A stretch of 64,000 bases of DNA. Origin: Chrysomallon squamiferum. Lineage: Eukaryota; Mollusca; Gastropoda; Neomphalida; Peltospiridae. Within the stretch, counting starts at the first letter, position 1, and every line of letters begins with the position of its first letter. Made by a program: the position numbers and the translations under genes. Location of the stretch: positions 26,189,261 through 26,253,260 of the forward strand of contig CM022673.1 in assembly GCA_012295275.1 (NCBI GenBank), in the 5' to 3' direction. Below the pieces are notes generated by a model that saw only the letters and a list, made by a program, of their open reading frames with translations, did no database searches and was not told where the DNA came from. Positions 48,440-60,776 of the stretch are shown here, one piece after another.

Positions 48440-48986
48440 TTTGTCACGCTGTTGTATGATTCCCAGAGAAACTGTTTCTGTCCTGTTCAGACTAATCTAC
48501 TTCCCGTGTCGTCTTGATCTCTGATTGCTTGTGTCATGTCTGCCATGGGAGGTTGTTTATTATTAGACTTGAAAACCAGTGTCAGGTCTGTTTGAGAGTT
48601 TTTATTTATTTATTTTGAAGAGAGTATTAAAAAAAAAAAAAAATGTAATTCGGTTTTAATTGACACAGAACAAACAATACTGCTGGATCAAAAGCTAGCA
48701 AATGATCTAGTTCAAATTACCATCTGCGAAGATCGAGACATTGGGAATCGTAAAACTGATGTTTATTAACGGCTGATTTTTATTCCTCGAGTGTTGAGCA
48801 GCAAAACTAAAAACATCTCTGACATTGGTTAAACATGGATCATTTGCCGAATCAGTAAATTAAAATACACTGCAAGTAATTTTATACATTTTATTGTTGT
48901 CAAAATGCTTGTCATGGTGATGGATACGTTATTTTTAGAGCACATCATAATCGGAAATTATCTCAGTACTGATATTTTTGTCGTGG

Positions 48987-49017
<31 letters not shown>

Positions 49018-50420
49018 GTTGTTCTTTTCAGAAAGGAAAAGAGTTTTCTGTTAATTATTAAGAATTGTTCCGCCCAAAACAATACTCAGTAAAACAACTG
49101 TCCTTCTTGTCTTGCAGCTGACGATCATTTATCTTCGTAACGGTTTATTTTACATCACGAAAAGCCCTCAGTGTCGCTGATAAGAAACGTTTCCATTTTC
49201 AGCGTGCATGTTCACAGAGTCATTTTGCTGCATTTGAAACCACAGATTACGACAGCAGTGTGAATCCATCTAAAATAAAATAGATATATTTAACCACAGA
49301 GTTCAGTATTTATTTTTCATCATGCAGATTTTTTTGTATCCACTTCGGTACTGTTTAATAATTTTTTAAAAACATAAAATAAATTCTCAAGTGTTTGTGT
49401 TGAGGTTTGAGTGGTAAAAGTTTATATTTGCGACAATCTCCGTTATTTATTCATCGTTTTGAACAAATAAAGTCTTATAATAAGCTGTATGCTGGAGACT
49501 TACAAATGAAATTATTGATTATGTCTGAAAGAGTTTTGTTTCAGATACTTAAGTCTGTTTGACGATTAAAATGCCGTTACTCAGAAAATAATCGATATTA
49601 TTTATTGTGTGTCCTCTGAAGCAAAACTATTGTGGAAAAAAAAAAATATCAGATATTTGTATTCAGATACAGGGAAATACGTGGTTATAACTATTAAATC
49701 TTTTAATCAGTTCGGAAAGCCACATGATCCATGATAACATTTTTGTATTGAGTCCATGCGCGTTTCGTGAATAGTTTGAACCTTTCAAATCAGTTTGTCT
49801 TTCAGGAGAAATAAACTAGACAGGAACATTTTGAATAATCTGTGATGTATCAGAAGTGATTGCCCGTAATATATCAGTGAAGTAGCCTGGGTTTTAGACA
49901 ACAGTGAAAATATGATTTTATCAGGTATTATTTTTGAATTACGATTTCATTTCTGCACAAGCGAATCTGAAAAGAAAAAGTGTCTTCTGTGGATACACCT
50001 TTACAGTGGACCAGTAATGTGTCAGTTTAGACCGTTATTCAAAATTTTGTTTCTAATCAGACGATTGAGTGCTCTGTTATAATAGCTAAAATGTCATTTA
50101 GCAAAAACATTCAGCACTGTTTCATATAGAAAGTATTTCTTTCAACCAGATTCTGAATAAAAAAGGATTGTTCACCAAAATTCTGCACACAAAAAGTACA
50201 TCCAGAAAAAATGTCATTCATCAAAGTTCGATATAAAAAAACCCATTCATTAACAAGTTCTTATTTGAAAAACGTGCATTCTTAACAAAGTTGTATATAA
50301 AAAGAATTTCATTCAGCAAACGTTTATATAGAAAACGTTCATTCAGAAAAATTCTGTACAGAAGATTCCTTCTTCAAACACACACGCACACGCACACACG
50401 CACGCACGCACGCACACGTA

Positions 50421-50451
<31 letters not shown>

Positions 50452-50730
50452 TAATAATAATAATCTTCGTTCACTAAAGCTTCAATAGAAGAGTCATTCA
50501 GCAAAATTTTCACATAGTATTATTGATCCAATAAAACTACTCGTTGGAATAAATGTATCTCCTTTTTACTTCTTTTTCCTTTTTGCTTGAATTCACTCTC
50601 ATTTCCAGTGCAATCACAATCTGAACATAACTTATTTGTGTGGATTTACACTCCGGTATCGTAACTCGCAATAATAGCTGAATCTTTGATACACTGAACT
50701 GTGTAAAAACGATATCAGAACGATATCATC
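48440..50730. other. Intergenic region, no gene recognised
   Basis: Moderately AT-rich unique-looking DNA with poly-T at about 48,988-49,008, a degenerate tandem repeat at 50,080-50,520, (AC)n/(ACGC)n at 50,380-50,418 and poly-A just after. Confidence 0.6.
50080..50520. repeat. Degenerate 33-38-bp tandem repeat
   Basis: About ten diverged units of the form CATTCA(G/T)CAAA-TTCTATATA-AAAAA, for example around 50,212, 50,245, 50,308 and 50,338, interrupted by an (AC)n/poly-A insertion at 50,380-50,462 and resuming at about 50,465-50,520. Confidence 0.7.
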
Positions 50731-50842
<112 letters not shown>

Positions 50843-51842
50843 CGATTTCCTTTTGAAAAACAAATAACAAATTAAGATGATCTATTTGTCTACAAGCGAT
50901 AAAACAATATAAGTACGTTATCATATTTTTTACAGCTGACGTGAAATAATAAAAACAAATAATAATTAAACAAAAAAGCGCAGTGGAAAAAAAAATTTGA
51001 AATCCATAAATGTATCAGCGGCTGTGACCCTTTCCAACTTCGTTATGACTTCTTCGGGGTATTAAATAATCTATTTAAAGAAACTGGACTAAATTAAAGC
51101 AAACATTTGTTTTGCTGATATTAAGATATACGTACATTTTTCCATTTGTACAGACTTACTAATATAATAAAATCTTCAGCTATGGGTTGTTACTTTTCAA
51201 CCTCGATGAGAACTTCCTTCAGAAAAATAATTAAAATAATATTTATCTATTGTCTGAAAGAAGCCAAAAAAAAAAAAACATTTCGTAAAAGAATAGAAAT
51301 TAATTTTCAGGGAGAGTGAGAAGTGGTGAAAATACACAGAAAAAACGAACAAAAAAAAAAACGTATCTGAAAACGTCTCTGTTACAATTGTTTGTCTTCA
51401 TTTTTGTATAACTTCAAAGAATGATCTTTTGCTCGCACATAGTAATTGTTAATATTCTTGTTTTAGTTGGCGAATCGCGGATTTTCGTTTCTTGTCAGTA
51501 ACCATCAGACAGTTATATATTGCCTAGTAGTTACAGGGTTCTAATAGTTCTCAGGGACTCAAGCTGTTAATGTATTGAACTTTTCTTTTGAAATGAAGTT
51601 TTTTTTTTTTTTTTCATAGGGATGACAACCCCGTATTTATTCCTGTTGATAAAGTTGATCGATTTTTTTCACACAGAGAATTAATAATATTTCAGACTTT
51701 TCTTTAAATTGTGTTTGCTAAGTCAGTGGACTTTTGCCTCTTTCTGTTGTTTTTATTGATTCCAAGACGCTGAACAAAGACATAAGATTTCTGTAGGTCA
51801 GAACTTCACCAGTTTTTGTGGTCCGAGTATCTTAGTTTTTAT

Positions 51843-51946
51843 GATTATTGTTTTATTATTTTGTTTTACTTATTTTTATTTCTTTTAGGATGTATATATT
51901 CCTAAAAGAAATAAAAATAAGTAAACCAAAATAATAAAAGAATAAT
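51843..51946. repeat. Near-perfect hairpin-forming inverted repeat
   Basis: Arms 51,843-51,890 and 51,900-51,946 are reverse complements with only two or three mismatches over about 47 bases; the loop is the 9 bases TGTATATAT. The arm core reads TTACTTATTTTTATTTCTTT ending TAGGA. AT-rich, no open frame. It could be a cruciform-prone palindrome or a hairpin transcript source. Confidence 0.92.
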
Positions 51947-51949
51947 GTG

Positions 51950-52139
51950 TATGTTTGTGTGTGTGTGTTTATGTATGTGTGTATGTATGTGGGTGGGTGT
52001 GGGTGTGTATTTATGTATGCTGGTATATACGTACGTGTGTTCATGTATATATTTACATATATAATATTTTGTACATAGTACATCTATACATATCAACATA
52101 CAGATACACAAATAAACACACACATACCCCCCACACACA

Positions 52140-52179
<40 letters not shown>

Positions 52180-52195
52180 TACATATATATGGGTG
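51950..52195. repeat. (GT)n-rich block and its inverted (CA)n counterpart
   Basis: TGTGTGTTTATGTATGTGTG on the left is mirrored by ACACAAATAAACACACACAT and (CA)n on the right with an AT-rich centre near 52,060-52,080, forming a second looser inverted repeat next to the 51.9-kb hairpin. Confidence 0.75.
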
Positions 52196-52199
52196 CATT

Positions 52200-53300
52200 T
52201 GTATGTTAGTATGTGATGCTATACATATATTTCTAAACGGAAAATGTTAATTTTATTTCAGTGACGTTGCCAGTAATTAAACGTGAGATGATCTTGCAGA
52301 TCCGTGTTTTGAAAATCACGAGACAACGGTTTGAAATCTCTTGGGAGATGAACTTAAACACGGAATGTTAAAAGCCAGATAGCGAAATCCTTTTAAAAAC
52401 TGACAGATGATCCTCTCTCGCTTATTAGTTACGTCATGAAAAATAACCCGGAAGTCTCCGAGATAGAATATCACTTTGATGTACGACCCAAAGTTATGCC
52501 GGAAGTGAAAAGATAGTTACAGACTTCCTGTTCACGTAAATAATCACTTACGAAATCAAAATAACCTAATACTAACTTTAATTAAAATGCTAATATTATT
52601 GACTTTGGACAAAAAGAAAAAAAATCAAGATATTCTTTTACTGAGTATCCATGTCAGAAATTGCAGCTCGTTTCTGAATCAACGATAAAATAAGAAATAT
52701 TAAAGTAAAGAACAATCTCTTAAAAAGAAAAAGTATAAAGTTTACAACTATTTCTTTGCAGACGATACAAGATGAATTACATGAATCTTAAAAATGTGCA
52801 CTTACATATGATAAAACAAGAAATATTTAATTAAAGAGTAATGATTCAAAGATCCAACAGAAATTTACAATAGCTTTCTTACCAGAAGAACGTGATGAAC
52901 CAACTGAAATTTAAATATTTGCAATCATACATGCAACTGTATTTGTCAAACATTATCTTTACTAAATGGTTTTTTTTTTGGGGGGCTTTGTTTGAATTTT
53001 TTTTTTTCCAACAGTAGAAGTAAAAAGAGTACAGCTCATTAGGGTTCAAAAATTTCACGAAAAGGGGAACATTTTGGCCTTTTATTTATTTTCGAGATGT
53101 TACAGTTTTATTAAGACTGATCGTAAGAAACAAATACATCAGTGGACGTACGAAGTTGAGCTGTTTGTTTGTGGCGTCTAAAGTACACTTTAACCAGCGC
53201 TGATTCTGGCACGTCCACGACATCGACATCTGAGATTAATTGCCAGCTTCGGCAACGTTGTCTAAGACGGAACCTTCTGAACAGTTCTCTGACGGATATA
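52200..53300. other. Intergenic region, no gene recognised
   Basis: Unique-looking sequence, slightly GC-richer at 52,260-52,520 and 53,100-53,290. No convincing open frame or motif. Confidence 0.55.
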
Positions 53301-53302
53301 AA

Positions 53303-53860
<558 letters not shown>

Positions 53861-54098
53861 CACATAAACAACATATCATTTTACGTCTGAGTTTCTCGTG
53901 CCTGTGTGTGTACTGTTTATTGTTACAAAGATGATATAACAGATAGAAAATAAACCACTTACTGCGCGTTCTTGAGGTCTTTCGGTCATGCCTAAAGGGA
54001 TGTTAGTTAATTTGATCCTGATTTCTAAATCCTTTTATCTACTTCTCTCGTGATCTCCTTAAGCGTCACTCATAGACAGAATGACCTAGTTATTGTAC

Positions 54099-54124
54099 AC
54101 ACACACAAACACACACACACACAC

Positions 54125-54206
<82 letters not shown>

Positions 54207-54235
54207 GAGAGAGAGACACACACACACATAGACAC
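54099..54235. repeat. (AC)n-(GA)n-(GACA)n-(AC)n compound microsatellite
   Basis: Four ordered blocks in about 135 bp. Confidence 0.9.
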
Positions 54236-54339
54236 AAATATGTTTTGTAGTATATAATACATTTTCAATTCCTTGCTCATTTCTTTATTTTTCAATCCTC
54301 ATTACAGTTTAATCAGTTTTCGTAATGCTGGACCACCAC

Positions 54340-54465
54340 TGCTAGTACTACTACTACTACTACTATAACTACTACTGCTACTACTACTACGATTTATTAT
54401 TATTATTATGATTATAATATTATTATTATTATTACTATTATTATTATTTAATAATAATAACAATT
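54340..54465. repeat. (ACT)n then (ATT)n
   Basis: Imperfect trinucleotide arrays with CTACTACTAC followed by TTATTATTAT. Confidence 0.85.
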
Positions 54466-54830
54466 CTGACAGGCTACAAATTCAGCCATGTTCTTACAAC
54501 ACCTGTACTGACGTCACGTCTGTTTTTGTAACGCTTTTCACAGAACACTGAAGAGATGTCAGTCGCTCGGCAACTCCTCCGTTCTGTAGATCTGCAGTGT
54601 CCACGTGCGCTCTGTTGTGTCTGGCGCGTGTCTACGTTTATCTCATAATCTGTTGTCACGTCACGGCTCATTTCTGCTGCTTGTCACACTTCGTCTACTC
54701 ATCAGTCCGTTCCCCTACATTTCAGTCAACTGACGATTAGTTTCTGCCAGCAGACGGCATTCTCAGCATTCAAAACAAACACCACTGCATGAAGCGTCTT
54801 TCTTTGAAAACGCGCTAGGTCGAAGGATCG
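54466..54830. other. GC-richer patch of unknown role
   Basis: Noticeably more GC than its surroundings and CpG-containing (for example TGACGTCACG twice, GCGCGTGTC). A 65-codon open frame on the minus strand (54,474-54,671) begins MSRDVTTDYEINVDTRQTQQ; it is basic, has no recognisable domain and no clear splice partner. It could be a promoter/first exon or an old mobile fragment. I do not call it a gene. Confidence 0.35.
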
Positions 54831-55359
54831 ACCCTTCTTAGGGTTCAAGAGTATTTTATTTCCCGTTATATCCAGAACACACTTTTTTTTTTTTTTAATT
54901 AAAGGCTAAGGTATGACCCTTTATTTCCGTGGGAAAAGACATTATGATAATTCGTCTCTTTATTATTTCCTGTGAATCAGCGGGTTTCCTCTCTAGTACA
55001 ATCATTAGATAAGAAATCTAATGTGACCGATACACAGTAACCGCTAGTTATAAAACGTACGAAGGTGTCGAAATGAAATTATAGTATTTATTCATACGAC
55101 CCCCATAGATCCCCGATACACGATATATATGTAAATCAATGAATAAAATTATTGTTTATTAAAGCATGAGATGAGTATAAAACAGGACACAATACATTAT
55201 TTATGCCGATGAGACAATAAATTGTAATTATTAGTATTAAAACGAATTAAAAATTACATTTTTTTGTTTTATATAAAAGGTAGACACTGACAGTAATAAT
55301 GCTAAATATAAAAATAAATATGCAGATAACTAAACATATTCTTAAATAAGAAAGCTCGA

Positions 55360-55399
<40 letters not shown>

Positions 55400-57262
55400 A
55401 AAAAAAAGAGAGAAGAAACCAATGCAGCGCTTTTTCAACACCTTCCTTACAAAATGACGAAAAACTGTTATATCTGAATCACTAAATCAATATCTCTACT
55501 ATTAATATAGTAGGTGTGAACTATGTTCATGTGACTAATAATTTTACCTGTGAAATATTGGATTATTTAATAATTTTAACCTTTTAGCAAGTATGTACTG
55601 TTCGATTATTTGATACAGTTTATATATAGTAAGTTTAATATATATATTTATAGCATGTGCTTTTGATAATTTTATCTTGTTGCGAATCTGTATAATAGTT
55701 GATTATTTAATTACATTTACCTTTCAGAAAAGGTATATATATAGAGCGAATCTGTGTACTATTTGATTATTTAATTACATTTACCTTGCAGAAAAGGTAT
55801 ATATATATATATATTATTTTGTAATTCACGAGAAACCTATTACATTAATATCATCAGTAATCAAATAAACGTTTGGTTAAATTAGAAAAGGCGATAGCGA
55901 TTTCAGTAGACGACTCTGAAATACTAAGAAGCTTTATAAGGCTTAGATTTCTTTTTTTTTTTTCTGGGAACTGAAGAAAGTTAGAACACTACTGAGATGT
56001 TCTTACCAATGTCTTGGGAATGGTTAACTGGGAAATCGATGAGAAAGTCACCTTATCTAGATCTGTGTTCTGGAATGACCAAACAAAACAAAAACAAAAA
56101 AAATATTGCAAAAGGACACGGAAACACATAGTCTTGTGTTTTGTGGACAAACAAATTATCATTTTTTTGTCTGATGTATCCAAGATGGAAATATGTAATT
56201 TTAAAAAATGTTGTATTTCTAATTTGGGAAACATTAACTATCAAATGTGTTATTTACGTATATACAAATAATGTGGAGATTAACTAACTTGTTACATCAG
56301 ATGTATCACAAATAACAGTTATTATTTCTAATTTGGTGATAACTGCACTTATCACTTTTGTGTTATTAACTATTAGATAACTTGAAAATATGGATCTGTT
56401 ATGGATCAAATTTTATGATTTATGAAACATTATAATTAAAAAATAAAAAAAAAAAAAAAAATATATAAAATATATATTCTGATTTTCAGCTTTTAATCTA
56501 TTAAAAAAATTAAAAGATTTCTGATTTGAAAGAAATAGTTAAACAACTTCTCCTATTAAAAAAAAAAAATAAAAAAAAAAAAAAAAACATTTTCAGTAAT
56601 ATTATGTATCACATGTACCAGACCAAAAAACCCACCTTTATCAAAGGGCATTAATATTAATACTTTTAAAGCGTTACTGTATTTAACAAAATTATAGATT
56701 ATCATTCACTCCCACCGCTGTCTGTGCGCTATTGTCAGCTCTGCTTATGTAACCTATTGTAACTGTCACAGATCATCATACACCGCCAGTGAATTCAGCC
56801 AATACCATCACAATCAAGCTATTTGCAAACATCTGACGAAGAAAATTCAGTTTCCCCAAGATCTTGCAAAAAGCGAAGACGTTGATAAAATCACGACAAC
56901 AACAACAGCCGCCGCGGCGTCATCATCATCGTCTCAAATCACGGTTGGCGAGATTTCGAATTCTTCCAATGAGAGCGCGACCAAACGTATAACAGAGATT
57001 TGTATTAACCGTTTGTGTCGTCACGTGATTAGCTGAAAATCCTCGAGGAATATGAAAACTGCCTTCATGTTAAGCAGGTTTAAAATTAAAAAAAAAAAAA
57101 AAAAAAAGTAAAAGAGAGATAGATAGAGAGAGAGAAATTTATTAACGTGGGTGCCAACAGAAAATAGTCTTCGTATGAAAATGCCTTGAAGAGCGGAGAA
57201 GATCTGTGATCAGTTTGAAGTGAAGTGTTAAAGTAGTTCGCTCGGTTGATCACGAACTGAAC
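54831..57262. promoter_or_regulatory. Upstream region of the 57.3-kb gene, with GC-rich patch
   Basis: Mostly AT-rich with poly-A at 55,364-55,398 and 56,556-56,587. The last 550 bp contain a GC-richer, CpG-containing patch (about 56,700-57,060, including GCCGCCGCGGCG and TCATCATCATCG) that is a reasonable promoter or 5' UTR for the exon at 57,263. From about 56,700 to 57,035 one plus-strand frame stays open for over 100 codons without any ATG (with T-, A- and S-runs); whether it is ever coding is unknown. Confidence 0.45.
55682..55812. repeat. Two-copy direct repeat of about 66 bp
   Basis: GCGAATCTGT followed by TTGATTATTTAATTACATTT and ACCTT(T/G)CAGAAAAGGTATAT occurs twice in tandem; a third decayed copy may lie at 55,556-55,620. 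Confidence 0.85.
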
Positions 57263-57374
57263 ATGTCTGTCTTTAACATCGTCACAGAAGATTTCACTGA
57301 GGCGCCCGTTCTAAATAAAAGTGATGAATTCTGCCGGATCATGTTTGCTTCAGCCATTAGCAGCACCAAAACAG
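57263..57374 (+). CDS. First coding exon of an unrecognised gene
   Basis: MSVFNIVTEDFTEAPVLNKS followed by DEFCRIMFASAISSTKT, then a textbook donor (ACAG|GTGAGT) in phase 1. Base composition differs sharply from the flanks, and a GC-rich patch lies upstream. No domain is recognised and no matching downstream exon was found, so the remainder probably lies beyond the window or behind a long intron. The exon is acidic at the front, with no signal peptide. Confidence 0.55.
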
Positions 57375-57384
57375 GTGAGTTAAT

Positions 57385-57385
<1 letters not shown>

Positions 57386-57473
<88 letters not shown>
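57386..57473. repeat. (AAT)n array just after the 57.3-kb exon
   Basis: About 88 bp of AAT triplets starting 6 bp after the donor hexamer; followed by (ACTAAA)-like units to about 57,520. Confidence 0.95.
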
Positions 57474-57475
<2 letters not shown>

Positions 57476-57973
57476 ATAATACTAAAACTAATACTAAAAC
57501 TAATACTAATACTACTACTAATAATGATGATTATGATGATATTAACGCTATGTAACTGACTAGCTTAAGTATATGTTTGTGTGTATATGTGTATATATGT
57601 GTATGTACGTATGTATGAATGAATGCATATATACATGATGTGCATTATATATCAGTGTATGTATATATTTTAGTATGTATCTTCTATGAACTTATGTATT
57701 TGAGTGCATTAGTTTTTAACATGTATCAGTGGATTATCTCTACGAAACGCGTATTTCTGAAATACGTTTGTTTTTTGTTTTTTATTGTATCGAAAGATGA
57801 ATGTTTTTTTTTCTAAAAGATCTTTTGTTAAAGGATAATTTAATGATGTGATTATGTAACTATACCATAATCTTGCTATTCATAAAGTATAAGACATGCA
57901 TAGATGCAGTAAATAAAATCTTGAATTTCACTAATCCTTTCATTATCAACACAAATTAAAGCAATATATACAT

Positions 57974-58029
57974 ATATTTACTTACGTGGAATATATATCT
58001 GTATATATATATTCCACGTAAGTAAATAT
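57974..58029. repeat. Perfect 25-bp inverted repeat (palindrome)
   Basis: ATATTTACTTACGTGGAATA plus TATAT, a 6-base loop, then the exact reverse complement. It contains ACTTACGT, which reads as a splice-donor-like ACGTAAGT on both strands. It is not a terminator in a eukaryotic gene. Confidence 0.95.
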
Positions 58030-59140
58030 TTGATTGTCCCTTCGCCCTGTTTTGTCCATCTTCGTAACACTGACATTCGCGTCTGTTCATCTGTTAAGGA
58101 TTCTGAATCGCATAAACTCCTCGAAAAATCTAAGTCTGACTTCTTTATAGAGTTTTTACTTAGCTGTGATGGGCAGGTTTGGTAATTACTAAATACAAAT
58201 ACGTTCAAAGAAATAAACGAAATGTTAAAACAACAAGGTCAAATATGGTTGTAAATTTCTGAAGAAAAAAAAAAGTATAATAAATTAACTTAAGCAATAC
58301 AGAAATAGCAAACAAACAAAACAAGCATGCAGACAAATATATATTAAACATAAACAATAAATAAATAAATAATCAAGAAAAAGTTAAAGAACAACAGCAT
58401 TAAAAACAAGCAGAAAATATCAATAAATAAATATATACAAATAATAAATCAGTAATTTAAAAAATACACTAGCAAATAAATAAATAAATAAATAAATAAA
58501 CAAACAAAAGCATTGACGATGTTTGAAATGCTGTGTAATAAGGAAGGAAGGCTGGAATCACTTGTTTGAAGAAACAGATGAGTTTAGTTATTATCTAAAA
58601 TCTCAGAAAAGACGCAGGTGTCATTTCACTGCAGTTTATATCTAAAAGCATACTTGTGAAGTAAACTACAAGAACATTTTGTTACTTTTAATACCACAAG
58701 CAGTACGAAACCACGCTTAGAAGTACGCTTTAGAAAGAAGAAAAAAGAAGAAGAAGAAAAAAAAACTAAACCAAGAAAAAAAAAAAATGAAAAAGAAAAA
58801 ATTGTAATTTTTAAAATAGCAACTCTTACAATTATGATATACACATTGTATATATTAAAAATCTTTTTATACACAGATGTATATCAAATTAAGAAACTGG
58901 AATAATTTTGTAATAATAAATAACAAAATCTTCGTTAAATCAGTTATTTCACGCATATAAGAAAAATGTTAAAAATAAATAATATAATAAAAAACCTTAA
59001 TAATAAATAGGAAAAAATCTTCGTTAAATAAAGTTATTTGACATATACAAGAATAATGAAAATGTTGAAAATGAAAATTTTTAATAAATATGTCGATCCC
59101 TTCCGTATACGTAAGGACAAGGTCTGCTTAGGAAAAGGAT
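58030..59140. other. No gene recognised; AT-rich intergenic or intronic DNA
   Basis: (AAAT)n at about 58,340-58,500, A-rich stretch at 58,740-58,800. It would be intron of the 57.3-kb gene if that gene continues. Confidence 0.55.
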
Positions 59141-59428
59141 CTGTACAATGTAAAGCGTTGTAATATCGTTGGTATAGACACAATGCGACTGTACAATGTA
59201 AAGCGTTGAAATATCGTTGATATAGACACAATGCGACTGTACAATGTAAAGCGTTGAAATATCGTTGATATGGACACAATGCGACTGTACAATGTAAAGC
59301 GTTGAAATATCGTTGATATAGACACAATGCGACTGTACAATGTAAAGCGTTGAAATATCGTTGATATAGACATAATGCGACTGTACAATGTAAATACGGA
59401 CATAATTCATAATACAGACATAATTCGA
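59141..59428. repeat. 48-bp tandem repeat, six units
   Basis: Units start at 59,141, 59,189, 59,237, 59,285, 59,333 and 59,381. Each begins CTGTACAATGTAAAGCGTTG and ends GACACAATGCGA. The middle four differ by one or two bases; the sixth is diverged and related traces (ACGCTGAAATA, ACGTTGAAATA) continue to about 59,570. As 48 is a multiple of three, all three minus-strand frames stay open, which is an artefact of the repeat. Confidence 0.95.
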
Positions 59429-59429
59429 C

Positions 59430-60736
59430 TGCACAGTGTAAAACTTTGAAATAAAGGATTGTTTAATCTACGGCATTGAAATAATTGTTATAATGATGTT
59501 AGAGCGATTGAGCAATTTATGACGCTGAAATAAGAACATCACAACTGAAAAACAACTAAGACGTTGAAATATATATATATATATACAGTACAAATATCAC
59601 GTTAAAAAATAACAACAGAGGATCTAGTAATAACAATAACAAAAATAATAATGGTGACGATGACGATCATAATAAAATATATAAAAAAATATTTTTATTA
59701 AAAAAAAAAAAAAAAAAAAAAGCAACAACAACAACAACAACAACAGAATTTGATTTTAGTTATTTTTTTTTTTCATATCCTGTCATTTAATTTTATATTT
59801 TAAAAGACAGATAATCCATAAAAATCACGTGCTGTAAAACTCGGGCTGATTTGCAATTATATGACAGAAACAGCCGCGTGGTGAAATCACAGATTGTTAA
59901 TCAGTGTGTGGTTGTTATCAGAAGACATGAGCGCCATAAAACTTGTTTCATATTGAGCTGTGATCAACTGAACATCGACAAGGCCACGTGGAGAAATCCT
60001 TGTTTTCATCTTTACAATCTCAGACTGCGTGTCCTTACACAAGGGACTGGTTGATTCCGGCAATCCTTGGAAAGAAACAAAGCGAAAGGGATAGAAATTA
60101 AGAGCCTGATAGAGAGAAATAAGAGAGAAAATTTAGTTAAAGGAATATAGAAAAATAGGAGTAAAACAGAACGAGAAGTGATGAGTCAAGAAAAAAAGAG
60201 GGAATACAGAAAGAAAGAAAGCGATATAAATAAAGGGAGATAACATGAAAAAAAAAAATCCCCGAAAAAAAAACGTAGATAAAGAGAGCGAAAGATAGAA
60301 CGAAAGAGCAAGAGAAAGAATGAATGTAAGGTAAAATTAATAATAAAAAAAAATTCACAAGAGTAGAATATTTATGCTGATTTTTGAGATGCAGCTTATT
60401 TTTTTTATTCTGTTCTGCTATGTGCACTGGTATCAGAGATGATCATCAATGATGTGGTTTGTGTCTTGCTCTCACTGGGAAAGTTTGCATAAAAGATCAG
60501 TTACTGATAAAAGAAATATAAATTTCTCATCCAGTAGCGGTGATGTTTTTTTGTCTGCGATTATCTGTACACGTTTTAAAGCATAATATTATTATTAACA
60601 CTTAGATTTAAAATATGACAAGTGAGCAGGTTTGACGATTATTTCTTCGTTACTTCCTGTTTTCGCTCTCCAGTTTTGTCTCTTTACACACTGCACTGAA
60701 AATTATTTCCATCATGCTAACAATCACACACACGCG

Positions 60737-60776
<40 letters not shown>

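Noticed and set aside
54474-54671. 65-codon minus-strand frame in a GC-rich patch
   Set aside because: No recognisable domain or splice partner; kept only as a note on the patch.
59034-59434. Three overlapping minus-strand frames with 16-residue repeats, looking like a repeat protein or CRISPR-like array
   Set aside because: The 48-bp tandem unit is a multiple of three, so frames stay open by arithmetic. There are no unique spacers between units, and CRISPR arrays do not occur in animal genomes.
59851-60054. 67-codon plus-strand frame MQLYDRNSRVVKSQIVNQCV...
   Set aside because: Somewhat GC-rich, but no domain, no splice context and no recognisable homologue.
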